NCBI RefSeq assembly: GCF_004216715.1
Contig: NZ_SGXG01000001.1
Span: forward strand, 2,237,001-2,301,000
Direction of reading: 5' to 3'
DNA from: Cecembia calidifontis
Lineage (GTDB): Bacteria > Bacteroidota > Bacteroidia > Cytophagales > Cyclobacteriaceae
Length of the DNA: 64,000 nt
In this document: one piece after another, positions 33,700 through 42,770 of the stretch
Position numbering within the stretch: the stretch's first letter is position 1
Layout of the letters: the number at the start of each line of letters is the position of its first letter
Notes under the pieces: model-generated
Databases searched by the model: none
Seen by the model: the letters and a program-made list of their open reading frames with translations, nothing else
Told to the model about the DNA's origin: nothing
Program-made: the position numbers and the translations under genes

Positions 33700-34782
33700 T
33701 TATTGTTTATTGATTTTCAATAGATTTTCCAGCTCATCTTTTTCTGTGATGACCTTGAGTTCAAGATCGTAGTTTCTCTTTTCCCCTGGGGCCAGCTCGA
33801 TCAAAGTACCTTCACCCCTTGCTTTTGCCTGTCCAATCGGAGGGTTGGTTGCAGGTTCCAGAGCGGTGACATACTCACCTTTGCCCCAATGCTGCCAATT
33901 GATCAGCCATGGTAATTGGTGGGTATTGAATTTGATGGATAATCCAAGGCCCAACTTTTCGTTGACAAAACCACATACTGCTGTCCCATTTGTCTCGGTT
34001 TGAGGTATAATAAAAGCCACATCTTCCCCAAAACCGGCATGTTCTTCCATAGGCTCAGGACATTTTTTAAAATCATTGGAAGTGTTGAAAATCCTATTAT
34101 TAGGATCCTTGTCCATGGATTCCCATTGGCCTTTCCAAATGATTGTTGAGTCTTTATCAATCAAAGGATAACCGCAATTTATATGGTACAAAAGCATATG
34201 CGGGGCAGGGGTATTTCCGAGATTGGTGATTTCGTCATGGATCTTGATGTGGTTCTCTCCAAGCATGCCAGAAATTGTTCTTTTTAATTCTAACTGAGGG
34301 CCAAATGTGGTAGTCTCTCTGATAAGCCCTGTCATATTCATTCCAAAATCACCATGCCTTAGATCCGGTTGCTTTATCGAGACAATCTCCGCAGTCAGGT
34401 TGCTGTAATTTCCATGAAGGCCTCTTGTTCCATATTGATCAGATTCAGGTCCCCCAATGTGGGAAAGTCCACAAGTGGTCAATAATCCACCTGCAAAAGT
34501 TCTCAGCCAATCAATGCCTTGATTGGAAAAAGGTTGGGGATGGACTACTCCAGCGTGACTGATCCATGCCAAACTACTGGCATTTAAAAAAGCATCTGCA
34601 ATGTCCATTCCGCGGTCCAGGATGACTTTATACCTAAGCCCGCCCCCCGTATTGACCCAAGCAATCCTTGTCCCTTTACCTGGGCCATTATCCAATACAG
34701 AAGTCTCAATTCCCCCCAATTGGGAAGTGTTCGATACTTTATTTTTAGAAAAATAGATCAAAGGATTGGAGGAGTTTCCCAT
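33700..34782 (-). CDS. DUF4432 aldose-1-epimerase-like protein
   Basis: A 360-residue galactose-mutarotase-fold protein. The stretches VILDRGMDIADAFLN, GLLTTCGLSHIG and RGLHGNYSN, followed by HMLLYHINCGYPLID and WLINWQHWGKGEYVTALEPATNPPIGQ, match the DUF4432 group, whose members include sugar mutarotases or keto-sugar-acting enzymes. It has no signal peptide. It is 3 bp downstream of the DUF1080 gene stop in the same orientation, so the two are co-translated. A role in anomer or keto-sugar interconversion is inferred from fold and context. Confidence 0.75.
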   Translation of the reverse strand: MGNSSNPLIYFSKNKVSNTSQLGGIETSVLDNGPGKGTRIAWVNTGGGLRYKVILDRGMDIADAFLNASSLAWISHAGVVHPQPFSNQGIDWLRTFAGGLLTTCGLSHIGGPESDQYGTRGLHGNYSNLTAEIVSIKQPDLRHGDFGMNMTGLIRETTTFGPQLELKRTISGMLGENHIKIHDEITNLGNTPAPHMLLYHINCGYPLIDKDSTIIWKGQWESMDKDPNNRIFNTSNDFKKCPEPMEEHAGFGEDVAFIIPQTETNGTAVCGFVNEKLGLGLSIKFNTHQLPWLINWQHWGKGEYVTALEPATNPPIGQAKARGEGTLIELAPGEKRNYDLELKVITEKDELENLLKINKQ

Positions 34783-34785
34783 AGT

Positions 34786-35559
34786 TTATTTCTCTTTGAT
34801 GAAAATGTTCTTAAAAGCTACTTGCATGGGCGGGCCCACATGAACCTGAAACCCAAGATGTCCTCCAAAACTTCGGTTAATAGGGTCTTCATCTATCACT
34901 TCACTCATCAAAACCCCATTCACATAATGCTTAAGCACATTGCCTTTGATTACCAAATGCATATGGTTCCAATCTTCTGCTTTGATTATGTTTTTCAAAG
35001 AATCGCGGTCTCCAAGTTCTTTGGTGAGTTCCAAACCGCGCCAGGCATTTCTTTCTACAAAGTCCCTGATTTCACCGGGAGGATCTTGGGGATTGATTTT
35101 GGTTTGCTGCCCCCTGTAAGCCAAAGTAGTCCTTTTTCTTTCCTCATAATTCTGTCCGGTGTAGGTGTTTTTTCCATCAATATCCGCCTGATAGCCTCTC
35201 AGTGCAAAAGGGACATCATCCAATCTTTCGCTTCTGTAGTTGATACCGGAATTTCCATTCTCCGTTATTTTGAAGTCAACCTTCAGTTCAAAATCGCCGG
35301 GTTTACCCCCTGTCCAAATCAAAAATGTATTTGACTTTAAATCAGATTCAGGGGTTAATTCTCCTATTAGAAAGCCATCTTCCACCCTCCAAATATCCGG
35401 ATCACCTTCCCATCCGTTCAGACTTTTGCCATCAAAAATGGATACAAAGCCATCAACTTTCTCCTCCTGATTTGTATCAGAAGTTTTCTTTTGGCCACAA
35501 GCGGTAAAGCTGATTATGGCAAGAATGAACAGGTATTTTAAATCGCGAAAATCTTTCAT
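34786..35559 (-). CDS. DUF1080 (3-keto-disaccharide hydrolase-like) lipoprotein
   Basis: A 257-residue lipoprotein: lipobox FTAC (Cys21), then an acidic linker and a concanavalin-like beta-sandwich starting FVSIFDGKSLNGWEGDPDIWRVEDG. Further family features are GDFELKVDFKITENGNSGINYRSE and GGHLGFQVHVGPPMQVAFKNIFIK. DUF1080 proteins include 3-keto-glycoside hydrolases or lyases, which act after a C3-oxidising dehydrogenase. It is probably periplasmic or outer-membrane bound. It heads the minus-strand cluster DUF1080-DUF4432-cupin-isomerase-oxidoreductase. Confidence 0.85.
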   Translation of the reverse strand: MKDFRDLKYLFILAIISFTACGQKKTSDTNQEEKVDGFVSIFDGKSLNGWEGDPDIWRVEDGFLIGELTPESDLKSNTFLIWTGGKPGDFELKVDFKITENGNSGINYRSERLDDVPFALRGYQADIDGKNTYTGQNYEERKRTTLAYRGQQTKINPQDPPGEIRDFVERNAWRGLELTKELGDRDSLKNIIKAEDWNHMHLVIKGNVLKHYVNGVLMSEVIDEDPINRSFGGHLGFQVHVGPPMQVAFKNIFIKEK

Positions 35560-35617
35560 AGTCTTTTTTTAAATAGAATCAAGTACCATTGACAGATTAC
35601 AGGAACCGTCACTCTGA

Positions 35618-35682
35618 TCCCGATGAATATATCGGGAGAAGTGTCTCCCAAAATAGTGAAGATCCCCCGCAATGCTGCGGGG
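35618..35682. repeat. REP-like double hairpin
   Basis: Hairpin TCCCGAT-GAATAT-ATCGGGA (35618-35637) and a GC-rich hairpin CCCCGCA-ATGC-TGCGGGG (35665-35682) in the 277-bp gap between two minus-strand genes. The wording around it (GGATGAC, CAAGTGATGTC) is like common dispersed elements. No gene in the gap. Confidence 0.65.
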
Positions 35683-35836
35683 CAAGCATTCACCTCCGCA
35701 GGCTCCGGTTCAGGATGACGGATCAAGTGATGTCATTCCATTCTCTGTAAGTGCCAAATTTTAAAAACTCAGCATGACATATCAATCGCTGCCATTTGCT
35801 TTTCTTTACTTTTTCCCTAATGTTAATATCTCATAA

Positions 35837-38494
35837 TTATTGCTGATATACTTCATGGTTTGGATTACCCCCTGAGATCAAATAAGCCATTAAATCCTTT
35901 AATTCTTCCTCATTCAGTCTATTGATCAGTCCCGGCATCATGATGGAAATTTCGGAGAGTTTTTTACTTGTAACTTGTATCTTTGGAATCTCTCTTAGGT
36001 TCTGAGAGTCAAAGGGATTTTGTGAGATGTAGTATTTCTCCCTATCCTCATTGGTCAGTTTGCCCAGAACAGAGCTGCCATCTTTAAGGTAGAAAATGGT
36101 TGAGGCATATTGGTCACTGATTACCGCATTGGGATTGATAATGGATTCCAGAATATCTTTTGGGGAAAACCGGGTGCCCAATTGGGTCAGGTCAGGACCG
36201 ACTGCTCCGCCTTCCCCCTGCATGCTATGGCAGGATTGACAAAGTGTGGCGGCATACATGGCTTTGCCCTTTACCAAATCCCTTCCTTTTAAATCATCCA
36301 TTAATGCCAAAGCTTCATCCACTTTCCAGTTTCTGCCAGGGCCCTGTGGCTGAATCGCTGAAACCACCAGGTCATTTCCGCTTCCCGTAAGCAAAGAAGC
36401 TCCTGACAATTCATTGTAATAATCGAAGTCCACGGGATCGACTTTGCTCAAAGCCATTTTCCTCGCCCGATCAATAAAGCCCACATAACTTCGGCCACCT
36501 TTGTATTGGAAAGCATCATGGATCCATTTGAAATAAGCTTCTCTCAATTCAGGTGTCCAACCTGCTTTGGCACCCCCCAAAACAGTCGCGTAGTAAGATT
36601 GCTGGGCAGGTGGTACATTGGCCAACATATCTGCAATGTCAAGGCCGTATTGTGGGTTTCTAAGGATTAGGTCTGAGGAAGAGGTGAAGGTCTTTTGGTA
36701 ATCCGGATCATCTTTGGCTACCCTGAGTTGGGCCACGATTTTCTCTATTGCATCAGGTGCCTCAATATATACTAGAATTTTGCTCAGCGACCTGTCCAGT
36801 TCATTGTTTCCTGAGGGGAATTTTGGATTCAGCATTGCGGCCAATTTTCCTTTCAATTCATTCGAAGGCATGCCCTGTCGGTACAGGCTCAATTCCACTG
36901 CCCTGAGAAGATTGATTTGATCTGTTTTGGATAATTGACCTAAATCTATAGCCATTAGGGCGTCAAGGATCCTGTTTTGAAGTTTTTTGTCACCGTGTCG
37001 GATTAGGGCAATCATGGATTGGATCAAAGTTTTCGGATCTTTTTCATTCAATGCCTTCTCCTGCCATTCAATGACCGGTTGGTGTTCTATGACAATGCGC
37101 GCCGCATATTGGATGAACCTATCCTCATCTTTGAGGTAGGGCCAAGCAGTTTCTACTGCACCTGCTTTTGGTCCACCACTATGAAAGGTTTCCAGCATCC
37201 TTCTTGTTTGATGTGCTTCCGGTAGGGTAGAATTGGTTTTTTTTATGCCTACATCTTCCACTTTTCCGGCATAATATACCCTGTAAACATCCGATTGTAG
37301 TCTTCTTCCCCCTGTCATAAAATACATTGCCCCATCAGGACCTATGGCGCCGTCAGTCAGTGGAAGGGGGGAACCTGAAATAAATTCTTCTGCCGTTGCG
37401 GAATAGGTCGCGCCGGAGGGTTCCAGGAAAACAGCATAGATGATACCGAAACTCCAATCAAAGGCAAATAAGGCTTTTCGGTATTTTTCAGGGAAATTAG
37501 ACCCAGTACCGAACATTACATTGGTCGGGGAACCCTGACCAATATTTAATATAGCGGGCAAATTATCCGGATATTCAGGTGACCATTTTTGATTTCCTGT
37601 TCTCCAACCAAATTCGCTTCCACTCGTGACATGGCAAATACGGGTAGGCCTGTACCAAGGCATTCCAAAATCCCATTCCATGTCCGAATCATAGGTAAAA
37701 AGATCCCCATCTTCATTGAAGGCGATATCATACGCATTTCTAAAGCCGGCGCTGATCATTTCCCAATTTTTCCCCTCGGGATCGATCTTGGCTATCCAAC
37801 CTCCCGGTGCCATGCGGTTGTTGGCATGCCCCCTTGGATCTTTGATGACAGGGAAAATATTGTCTTCATCCCAAACCTTGGGCAAACGGTAAGCATTCAT
37901 TTCCGGGACATCCACATGATTCCCTGCTACCAGATAAATGGATTGCTTATCAGGGGATACAATCATACTGTGGGGACCATGTTCTCCGGGTTCACCCTCA
38001 AGGGCTTTAAGTAGGGTGATTTTATCGTATTGGTCATCACCATTGGTGTCCTGTAAGCGGTAGAGTCCGGTCCCTTTGTCAAAAACATCGTTTGGATTAT
38101 GATTGACCGTCACATACAGGCTGTTGAATGCATACAATATCCCTTGTGCAAAGCCCATCCCCAACTTGGTTTCATCAGTTCCTATTTGCAATTTTTCCAC
38201 TTTGGGATTCAGGTCTTCAGCACCGATAGGAGGTATCTCAACCCTGTAAATTGCCCCAAATTGGTCTGTGGCAATCATCCTCCCCATGTCATCGAATGTC
38301 ATTCCCACCCAGGAACCCTGATCATTTTCCCCTGGGCTGTAGATGTGCTCGGCCACAAAACCCTCAGGGAGTTTCAGTTTGGCTATTTTTGGATGGATTA
38401 AAGTTTTTTCTTCCTCCTTTTTACCACAGGAAAAAAACAAGCCTAAGGTGATCAGGAAGATGAAGGATTTCAAAATTGATTTTTTTGTGCACAT
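35837..38494 (-). CDS. PVC-type haem-binding dehydrogenase lipoprotein
   Basis: An 885-residue exported lipoprotein (lipobox FFSC, Cys23). Residues ~40-400 form a glucose/sorbosone-dehydrogenase-like beta-propeller (DMGRMIATDQFGAIYRVEIP, GPHSMIVSPDKQSIYLVAGNH, GWRTGNQKWSPEYPDN). Then come alpha-helical HEAT-like repeats (residues ~450-700), and a C-terminal class of cytochrome c domain with CQSCHS and a distal Met in IMMPGLINRL. Such proteins probably oxidise sugars outside the cytoplasmic membrane and pass electrons to cytochromes. It is 44 bp from the DUF1501 gene in the same direction, so likely one operon. Confidence 0.82.
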   Translation of the reverse strand: MCTKKSILKSFIFLITLGLFFSCGKKEEEKTLIHPKIAKLKLPEGFVAEHIYSPGENDQGSWVGMTFDDMGRMIATDQFGAIYRVEIPPIGAEDLNPKVEKLQIGTDETKLGMGFAQGILYAFNSLYVTVNHNPNDVFDKGTGLYRLQDTNGDDQYDKITLLKALEGEPGEHGPHSMIVSPDKQSIYLVAGNHVDVPEMNAYRLPKVWDEDNIFPVIKDPRGHANNRMAPGGWIAKIDPEGKNWEMISAGFRNAYDIAFNEDGDLFTYDSDMEWDFGMPWYRPTRICHVTSGSEFGWRTGNQKWSPEYPDNLPAILNIGQGSPTNVMFGTGSNFPEKYRKALFAFDWSFGIIYAVFLEPSGATYSATAEEFISGSPLPLTDGAIGPDGAMYFMTGGRRLQSDVYRVYYAGKVEDVGIKKTNSTLPEAHQTRRMLETFHSGGPKAGAVETAWPYLKDEDRFIQYAARIVIEHQPVIEWQEKALNEKDPKTLIQSMIALIRHGDKKLQNRILDALMAIDLGQLSKTDQINLLRAVELSLYRQGMPSNELKGKLAAMLNPKFPSGNNELDRSLSKILVYIEAPDAIEKIVAQLRVAKDDPDYQKTFTSSSDLILRNPQYGLDIADMLANVPPAQQSYYATVLGGAKAGWTPELREAYFKWIHDAFQYKGGRSYVGFIDRARKMALSKVDPVDFDYYNELSGASLLTGSGNDLVVSAIQPQGPGRNWKVDEALALMDDLKGRDLVKGKAMYAATLCQSCHSMQGEGGAVGPDLTQLGTRFSPKDILESIINPNAVISDQYASTIFYLKDGSSVLGKLTNEDREKYYISQNPFDSQNLREIPKIQVTSKKLSEISIMMPGLINRLNEEELKDLMAYLISGGNPNHEVYQQ

Positions 38495-38538
38495 AGGTTT
38501 TTCGGTTATCAGGGACTTGTTGATTGAGATTTGATTAT

Positions 38539-39969
38539 TTAAGTTTTCAGAAGGTCAAATTCTACTTTTCCATGTCCATCAGGAGTTGTATAAAATGGCC
38601 TTTTTTCAATCATGAAATGGGTATCTGCGGGGATGCCCAAGGCATGGTAGATAGTCTGGTGGATGCTATCGATTTTAATGGGTTTTTCTATGGTCTTACA
38701 AGGCCTTTCATCGGCTGTTTTGCCATAAACATGGCCCCTTTTGATCCCGCCTCCAAACATCAGAATAGAACAGCCGTCAGTAAAATGTCTGTGCATGCCA
38801 TAATTCTTCATGTCTTCGATGATTTCAGGCACTTCCACCTGATCCTGGACCTTTAAATCAGGGCGCCCTTCGGTCAACATATCCCTGCTGAATTCACTGG
38901 CTACAATTACCAGGGTTCTTTCCAATCTACCCGTTTCATCCAGGTCTTTGATCAATTGGGCTATGGGTGCGTCAATTAATTTTTTCATGTCTTTCAACCG
39001 GGTGTGGCCGTTGTCATGGGTGTCCCAACCAAAAAATGGTTCATATTCGGTGGTGACGCTGACAAACCTAGCCCCTTGGTTGACCAGCCTTTTGGCCAGC
39101 AGGCAGCCTAAACCAAATTTCCCGGTGTTATAGATGTCATAACTTTCCCTGGGTTCTTGGCTTAAGTCAAAGGCTTGCGCTTCAGGAGAATTCAATAGGA
39201 TATAGGCTTGCTCCATGGATCTTTTGAGGGATTCTCTTTGGTAATCACTTCCAAATTCTCCCATGGGGCTTTCTTTGATGAGGTTTTCATAAAGTTGGTT
39301 CCTTGCTTCAAAGCGCTGAAGAGACATCCCCACCGGCGGCCGGACACTTTCGAGTCCTGAACTTGGGTCTGGGATTAGAAAAGGCCCAAATTCAGATCCA
39401 AGAAAACCGGCACTGTGAAAAGCCTTGAGTTCTTCTCCTTCCCCAACTGTAAATCTTTGGCCGATATTGATAAAAGGTGGGATGACGGGGTTCAAGGGGC
39501 CCAATGTTTTGGCGATCCATGAACCGATATGCGGAACTACCACGGATTGGGGCGGTTCATAGCAGGTGTGCCAATGGTATTGGTGTCTGGTATGCAAAAT
39601 ATGTCCCAAATCTGCCGCTACATAAGACCGTATCAAAGTGCCACGGTCCATAATTTTCCCAATGGATTCCAATCCTTCTGAAAAATAAATACCGTCCAGC
39701 ACGGTGGGAACAGCGGGGAATGTACTGAGGACTTCACTGGAATGCATCCCTTTTCGAAAGGCAGTATGTTTTTTCGGATCAAAGGTTTCCGTGTGTGCCA
39801 TTCCACCAGCCATGAATAGCAGAATGACGCTGTCAGCAGAAGAAGGGATTGGATTATTGGATTGACAGGATGAAAGTAAACCTGAAATAGGAGATCCCAT
39901 AGCCATGGTTGCCATCGCCGCTGCGCTGGTTTTCTTTAAAAAATCTCTCCTCTTCAAAAGTTCATTCAT
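38539..39969 (-). CDS. DUF1501 protein (sulfatase-like), Tat signal
   Basis: A 476-residue member of the alkaline-phosphatase superfamily branch DUF1501. The N-terminus has a twin-arginine motif (RRDFLKK, 7-13), a hydrophobic stretch and then LLSSC, so it may be a Tat-exported lipoprotein. Core stretches: SVILLFMAGGMAHTETFDPK, GTLIRSYVA, GARFVSVTTEYEPFFGWDTHDNG and LVIVASEFSRD. Its partner is the DUF1549/DUF1553 cytochrome protein 27 bp upstream, a pairing best known from Planctomycetes. Substrate unknown; sulfatase activity has not been shown for this branch as far as I know. Confidence 0.85.
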   Translation of the reverse strand: MNELLKRRDFLKKTSAAAMATMAMGSPISGLLSSCQSNNPIPSSADSVILLFMAGGMAHTETFDPKKHTAFRKGMHSSEVLSTFPAVPTVLDGIYFSEGLESIGKIMDRGTLIRSYVAADLGHILHTRHQYHWHTCYEPPQSVVVPHIGSWIAKTLGPLNPVIPPFINIGQRFTVGEGEELKAFHSAGFLGSEFGPFLIPDPSSGLESVRPPVGMSLQRFEARNQLYENLIKESPMGEFGSDYQRESLKRSMEQAYILLNSPEAQAFDLSQEPRESYDIYNTGKFGLGCLLAKRLVNQGARFVSVTTEYEPFFGWDTHDNGHTRLKDMKKLIDAPIAQLIKDLDETGRLERTLVIVASEFSRDMLTEGRPDLKVQDQVEVPEIIEDMKNYGMHRHFTDGCSILMFGGGIKRGHVYGKTADERPCKTIEKPIKIDSIHQTIYHALGIPADTHFMIEKRPFYTTPDGHGKVEFDLLKT

Positions 39970-39996
39970 GTGGGTTAATGGTTTTGATTTTTTAGT

Positions 39997-42381
39997 CTAG
40001 TAAATTATCTGAAATTCAGGAAGTAACAATACCGCCCAAAAAAAATCCTGAATTTGTTCTGGCTTTGGTTGGTCACCCAAAGCCTCTTTTGCAATTTTCT
40101 TTTCTTTTTGGCTGGGTTTTCTAAGCAGAAGTTTTTGATAAAATTCCTCAGCGATCAATTCCCCGTTTTTGTATTTCTCCTGCCATAGGAAGGCACCTTT
40201 TTGAAGTACCTCATAAAGCCTTTCACCATTGGTCAGTTCCAGGGCTTGAAGAAGGCTGGCCTGATCATCCCTGGATGTGGTCACAATTTCTCTGTTAGGT
40301 CTTCCCAATGCAGTGAGGAAACTGTTATTTGCCACCAAGGATGACCTGACAAAATGGGGAGGGGATTGTTCATTTTTAGCCAATTGGTAAGGATTGTATT
40401 TTAGATCCTGTTCATTGAACATAGGAAATATGACCTTACTTACTGCATCGGAAAACTGTTCTGCTGTTATTCTCTTTCGGGCGATGCCTGTGAAGATGTA
40501 ATCCTCAGCCATCAATAAATCCGGGCTTTTAATTCCCACTGAAGCAGATTGATAGATTTTAGAGCTGGCAATCTGGTAAATTAGTCCCTTCAGGTCATAG
40601 CCTGAGTCTACAAATTCAGAAGCAAGCCAATCCAGTAAATCCTGGCTCCAGGGGGCATTGTCCATTTCATCCACAGGTTCTACCAATCCTCTGCCCATTA
40701 GCTGTTTCCAGACCCGGTTGACAATCGTCCGGTACATCCTTCCGTTGGCAGGCTGCACCAAATTTTCCGAAAGTTGCCGGAGTTTCTCGGCTCTGCTGGC
40801 CAAACTGTCAATTTCCCCCAATGCTTCCCATAGGATTTTTGTGGAGGCCATTTTTCCGGTTGGCTGTTCACATCGGCTGATTTCCAATGTAGTGTCCGCA
40901 AAAATGTTGGCAAAGGCATAAGCCTGATCCAATTTCCAATCTGAAATAAAGCTGTCATGGCAAGAGGCACATTTGAGGTTTAAGCCCAAAATCACCTGTC
41001 CAACATTTTGAGCAGCCTGCATTTCGGTTCTTTGGCTTGCATTCACAGTTCCCCTCCAACGGATGCCTTCAATAAAGCCTTTGGATTTTTCATTTGGATA
41101 AAGTAATTCTTTGACAAAAACATTGTAAGGTTTGTTGTTCAAAAGGGACTGGTACAACCAATCAGAGATATTGAACCTTCCATTTGTGATATAACCGGTA
41201 CCGGTGTAGTCATTTCTCAAATGATCATTCCAAAAGCTTAGCCAATGCATGGCATAATCCTCATTTCTGCTGAGCAAGGTCTCTACCAAAACAGCGCTCT
41301 TGTCCGGTCTTGGATCCTTTGTGAAAGCATCCAAATCTGCCGGATCGGGCAGTAGGCCTATCATGTCAAGGTATAATCTTCTTACGAAAGTCTTATCATC
41401 TACGCCTTCAGGCCAGGGCAATCCTTTTTTCTGAAAATAGTCATAGACAAATAGGTCCACAGGGTTTGTCAATCCTTTAACTGCCTTTGGCAGGGAGGGC
41501 CTCCGTGGAGCTAGGTCTGCCACCCTGTATATACTGGGGTTGGCGGCATTATCAGGCCAAGGGGCTCCTTTTTCCACCCAAATGCTGAGCAGGGCAACTT
41601 CCTCTTTGCTCAAGGGATTACCTTTGGAAGGCATGACCTCTTTGTGGTTTTGGGGGAGTTTGATCCTTCTGATCAACTCACTTTTTTGTGGCGATCCGGC
41701 CACTATTACTGCTCCCGACTTTCCACCTTTTAATGCAAATTCCTTAGTATCCAATCTTAAATCCCCTTCAATCTTGGCGCCGCTATGGCACTTGTAGCAG
41801 TTATGGGCAAGGATGGCCCTTATTTCACCGATCAATTTAAGTTCGGAAGATGGAGTAAGTGCCCCTCCTTCTGATTGGTAATCGGCTAAATCAAAATTAC
41901 TGGCCGGATAAGTAGAAGAAGCTTCGCTCCAGGGTAAAGTGCTGGAAAGAAAATCTTCTCCATGGGTAAGGGAAGCACCCAAATGACCGGTGATGATGAT
42001 CCCGATAAGGGTGATGAAAAGAGTTGCCCTATAATATTTTAAATATTCCAGCCTATTTTTTAATGCGACACTGCTCCAAATCCATAACAAAACGAGGCAT
42101 GTGGTTGCCGAGATGAATCCAAAAAGCTGGTGTTGATCTAAGAGATCACCTGAAATATTTTCGTTTCTGGCCAACTGCCATCCAAAAAAGGCAGAAATAA
42201 GTGCTGAGAAAATACCACCAAGGAGGATGGCATTGATGCCGGGTCTCCATTTGGATGGGTATTTCCCAATGGTAAACAGTTCTAGGAAGGCAGCAAAAAC
42301 CAATAGGGCAATAGGAAAATGGACCACAAGGGGATGAAGCCTGCCAAGGAATTGCCAAAGCCAGAAATTTTCTGCCATCAT
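39997..42381 (-). CDS. DUF2231-PSD1-DUF1549-DUF1553 membrane cytochrome protein
   Basis: A 794-residue protein. Residues ~10-150 contain four transmembrane helices (DUF2231-like). A planctomycete-type cytochrome c (PSD1/PSCyt1) region follows with NCYKCHS near 195 and EVMPSKGNPLSKEEVALLSIWVEKGAPWP. DUF1549 comes next (FVRRLYLDMIGLLPDPADLDAF) with a second CxxCH, CASCH. DUF1553 is C-terminal (MYRTIVNRVWKQLMGRGLVEP). The membrane anchor is a fused addition relative to the planctomycete version. It probably links periplasmic oxidation to the respiratory chain. It is the first gene of a three-gene operon with DUF1501 and the PVC-type dehydrogenase, and lies divergent from the gene at 42771. Confidence 0.85.
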   Translation of the reverse strand: MMAENFWLWQFLGRLHPLVVHFPIALLVFAAFLELFTIGKYPSKWRPGINAILLGGIFSALISAFFGWQLARNENISGDLLDQHQLFGFISATTCLVLLWIWSSVALKNRLEYLKYYRATLFITLIGIIITGHLGASLTHGEDFLSSTLPWSEASSTYPASNFDLADYQSEGGALTPSSELKLIGEIRAILAHNCYKCHSGAKIEGDLRLDTKEFALKGGKSGAVIVAGSPQKSELIRRIKLPQNHKEVMPSKGNPLSKEEVALLSIWVEKGAPWPDNAANPSIYRVADLAPRRPSLPKAVKGLTNPVDLFVYDYFQKKGLPWPEGVDDKTFVRRLYLDMIGLLPDPADLDAFTKDPRPDKSAVLVETLLSRNEDYAMHWLSFWNDHLRNDYTGTGYITNGRFNISDWLYQSLLNNKPYNVFVKELLYPNEKSKGFIEGIRWRGTVNASQRTEMQAAQNVGQVILGLNLKCASCHDSFISDWKLDQAYAFANIFADTTLEISRCEQPTGKMASTKILWEALGEIDSLASRAEKLRQLSENLVQPANGRMYRTIVNRVWKQLMGRGLVEPVDEMDNAPWSQDLLDWLASEFVDSGYDLKGLIYQIASSKIYQSASVGIKSPDLLMAEDYIFTGIARKRITAEQFSDAVSKVIFPMFNEQDLKYNPYQLAKNEQSPPHFVRSSLVANNSFLTALGRPNREIVTTSRDDQASLLQALELTNGERLYEVLQKGAFLWQEKYKNGELIAEEFYQKLLLRKPSQKEKKIAKEALGDQPKPEQIQDFFWAVLLLPEFQIIY

Positions 42382-42770
42382 AGGTTATTGTGGGCCATTT
42401 TTTTGAGACGAGGACCTGAAAAGTCAATATATAATTTTCTGCTTTTTTTTACAAATAACTGTCCTGTACCCACCTGTTTGACAGGGAACCAGAGGTAATA
42501 TGGTAGGTAAACTTGCTTTACTGTTAAAATCCTAAAGTGAAGTTCCGCTAAGCTCTTATCTTCGAGAAGCTAAAAGCCCTACGAAACTTATTTTTACCAC
42601 TTGCCATCAATTTTTTTTGCATTTCATGGTAAATCATTAAATTCCAGTTAGGTTAATCCATTTCCGAGGCAGGTAAATAAAGGAAAGATTTCTTTGAATA
42701 TGTAGGAGGTTGTCCCTTTATACCTTTCTGGAGCAGGACATGACCATTGACAAATTTATGATCTTTAAGA
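42382..42770. other. Divergent intergenic region
   Basis: 389 bp between two divergent dehydrogenase operons, so it should hold both promoters. I see AT-rich stretches (TTTTTTTTACAAATAAC near 42444) but no box I can defend, and no gene. Confidence 0.4.
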
